A DNA stretch of 12,179 bases. Source: JAWLCG01 sp041687295 (GTDB taxonomy: Bacteria > Planctomycetota > Phycisphaerae > SM23-33 > FEN-1343). The translations under genes were made by a program, and so were the position numbers. Under the pieces are notes generated by a model. It made no database searches. It was not told the DNA's origin and worked only from the letters and a program-made list of their open reading frames with translations. The stretch lies in NCBI GenBank assembly GCA_041687295.1, contig JAWLCG010000122.1:1-12179 (forward strand), in the 5' to 3' direction. Shown here piece by piece: positions 12,016-12,179 of this stretch. The stretch's first letter is position 1. Every line of letters starts with the position of its first letter.

Positions 12016-12179
12016 GCGCCCTGGATGGACAGGACCTGTTCGGCTCGGGGCCCTGCAGCTTCGAGCTGGGCCCCTGGCAGCGCCAGCAGCTTCGCCGCAG
12101 CTGGCCCGGCCAGGACGGCGAGTGGGTGCTCGACCTGGGTCGTCGCGGGCGCACCATCCGTCAGACGGGCCGGCTGCAG
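12012..12179 (+). CDS. Unidentified tail-module protein, 3' end outside the window
   Basis: The first 56 codons of a gene cut off by the right window edge. It begins with ATG overlapping the previous gene's stop (ATGA) and reads open to the end. The visible part, including CSFELGPWQRQQLRRSWPGQ and a segment with VLDLGRRGRTIRQTGRL, is rich in Arg, Gln and Trp with short strands. The second segment looks like a beta strand and loop of a small tail or baseplate subunit. No family is recognised. The coupling to the preceding genes places it in the same structural operon. Confidence 0.7.
   Translation, partial: MSALDGQDLFGSGPCSFELGPWQRQQLRRSWPGQDGEWVLDLGRRGRTIRQTGRLQ

Noticed and set aside
1..12179. 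CRISPR array, tRNA, rRNA or insertion sequence
   Set aside because: No regularly spaced direct repeats, tRNA-like cloverleaf with CCA end, rRNA segments or transposase were seen on either strand.

Overview
The window is very GC-rich (roughly 70% by eye) with strong G/C preference at third codon positions. The best guess is a planctomycete, possibly Phycisphaerae-like, chromosome or metagenome contig. That guess rests on GC content, on the mix of a large toroid polysaccharide-lyase-like protein, a degenerate J-domain protein and a stand-alone LigD-type phosphoesterase, and on the general look of the proteins. No rRNA or other phylogenetic marker is present, so it is an inference.

Left part (1-6674) is ordinary cellular DNA. 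Three minus-strand genes come first: a lyase-like protein (38-2257), a TrpG/PabA glutamine amidotransferase (2391-2975) and a J-like, C-terminally membrane-anchored protein (3151-3822). A divergent plus-strand gene encodes a single-pass membrane protein (4011-4817). Its 3' end overlaps tail-to-tail with a LigD-type 3'-phosphoesterase domain protein (4788-5180, minus). A small TPR lipoprotein (5250-5597, plus) and a D-2-hydroxyacid dehydrogenase (5646-6674, minus) complete this part. REP-like palindromic sequence lies downstream of two consecutive minus-strand genes and contains their stop codons.

A 350-bp gene-free leader (6675-7024) follows. It holds the clearest AT-rich island of the window, three T-tracts, and two inverted-repeat pairs that interlock (a-b-a'-b').

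Right part (7025-12179) is a co-directional phage-type head and neck module: SPP1-gp6-like portal, coiled-coil scaffold-like protein, SU10/DUF5309-type major capsid protein, a beta-plus-helical connector candidate, a tail-terminator/completion candidate, a tail-tube candidate, and the start of another gene cut by the window edge. The last genes are packed with 2-nt spacing and ATGA overlaps, so they are surely co-translated. Long GC-rich hairpins sit between portal and scaffold and between capsid and connector. No terminase, integrase, repressor or lysis gene is visible, and the portal is the first gene after a cellular gene on the opposite strand. The base composition matches the neighbouring cellular genes. 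This fits a prophage with unusual gene order, a decayed prophage, or a domesticated gene-transfer-agent-like cluster. The window cannot decide between these.
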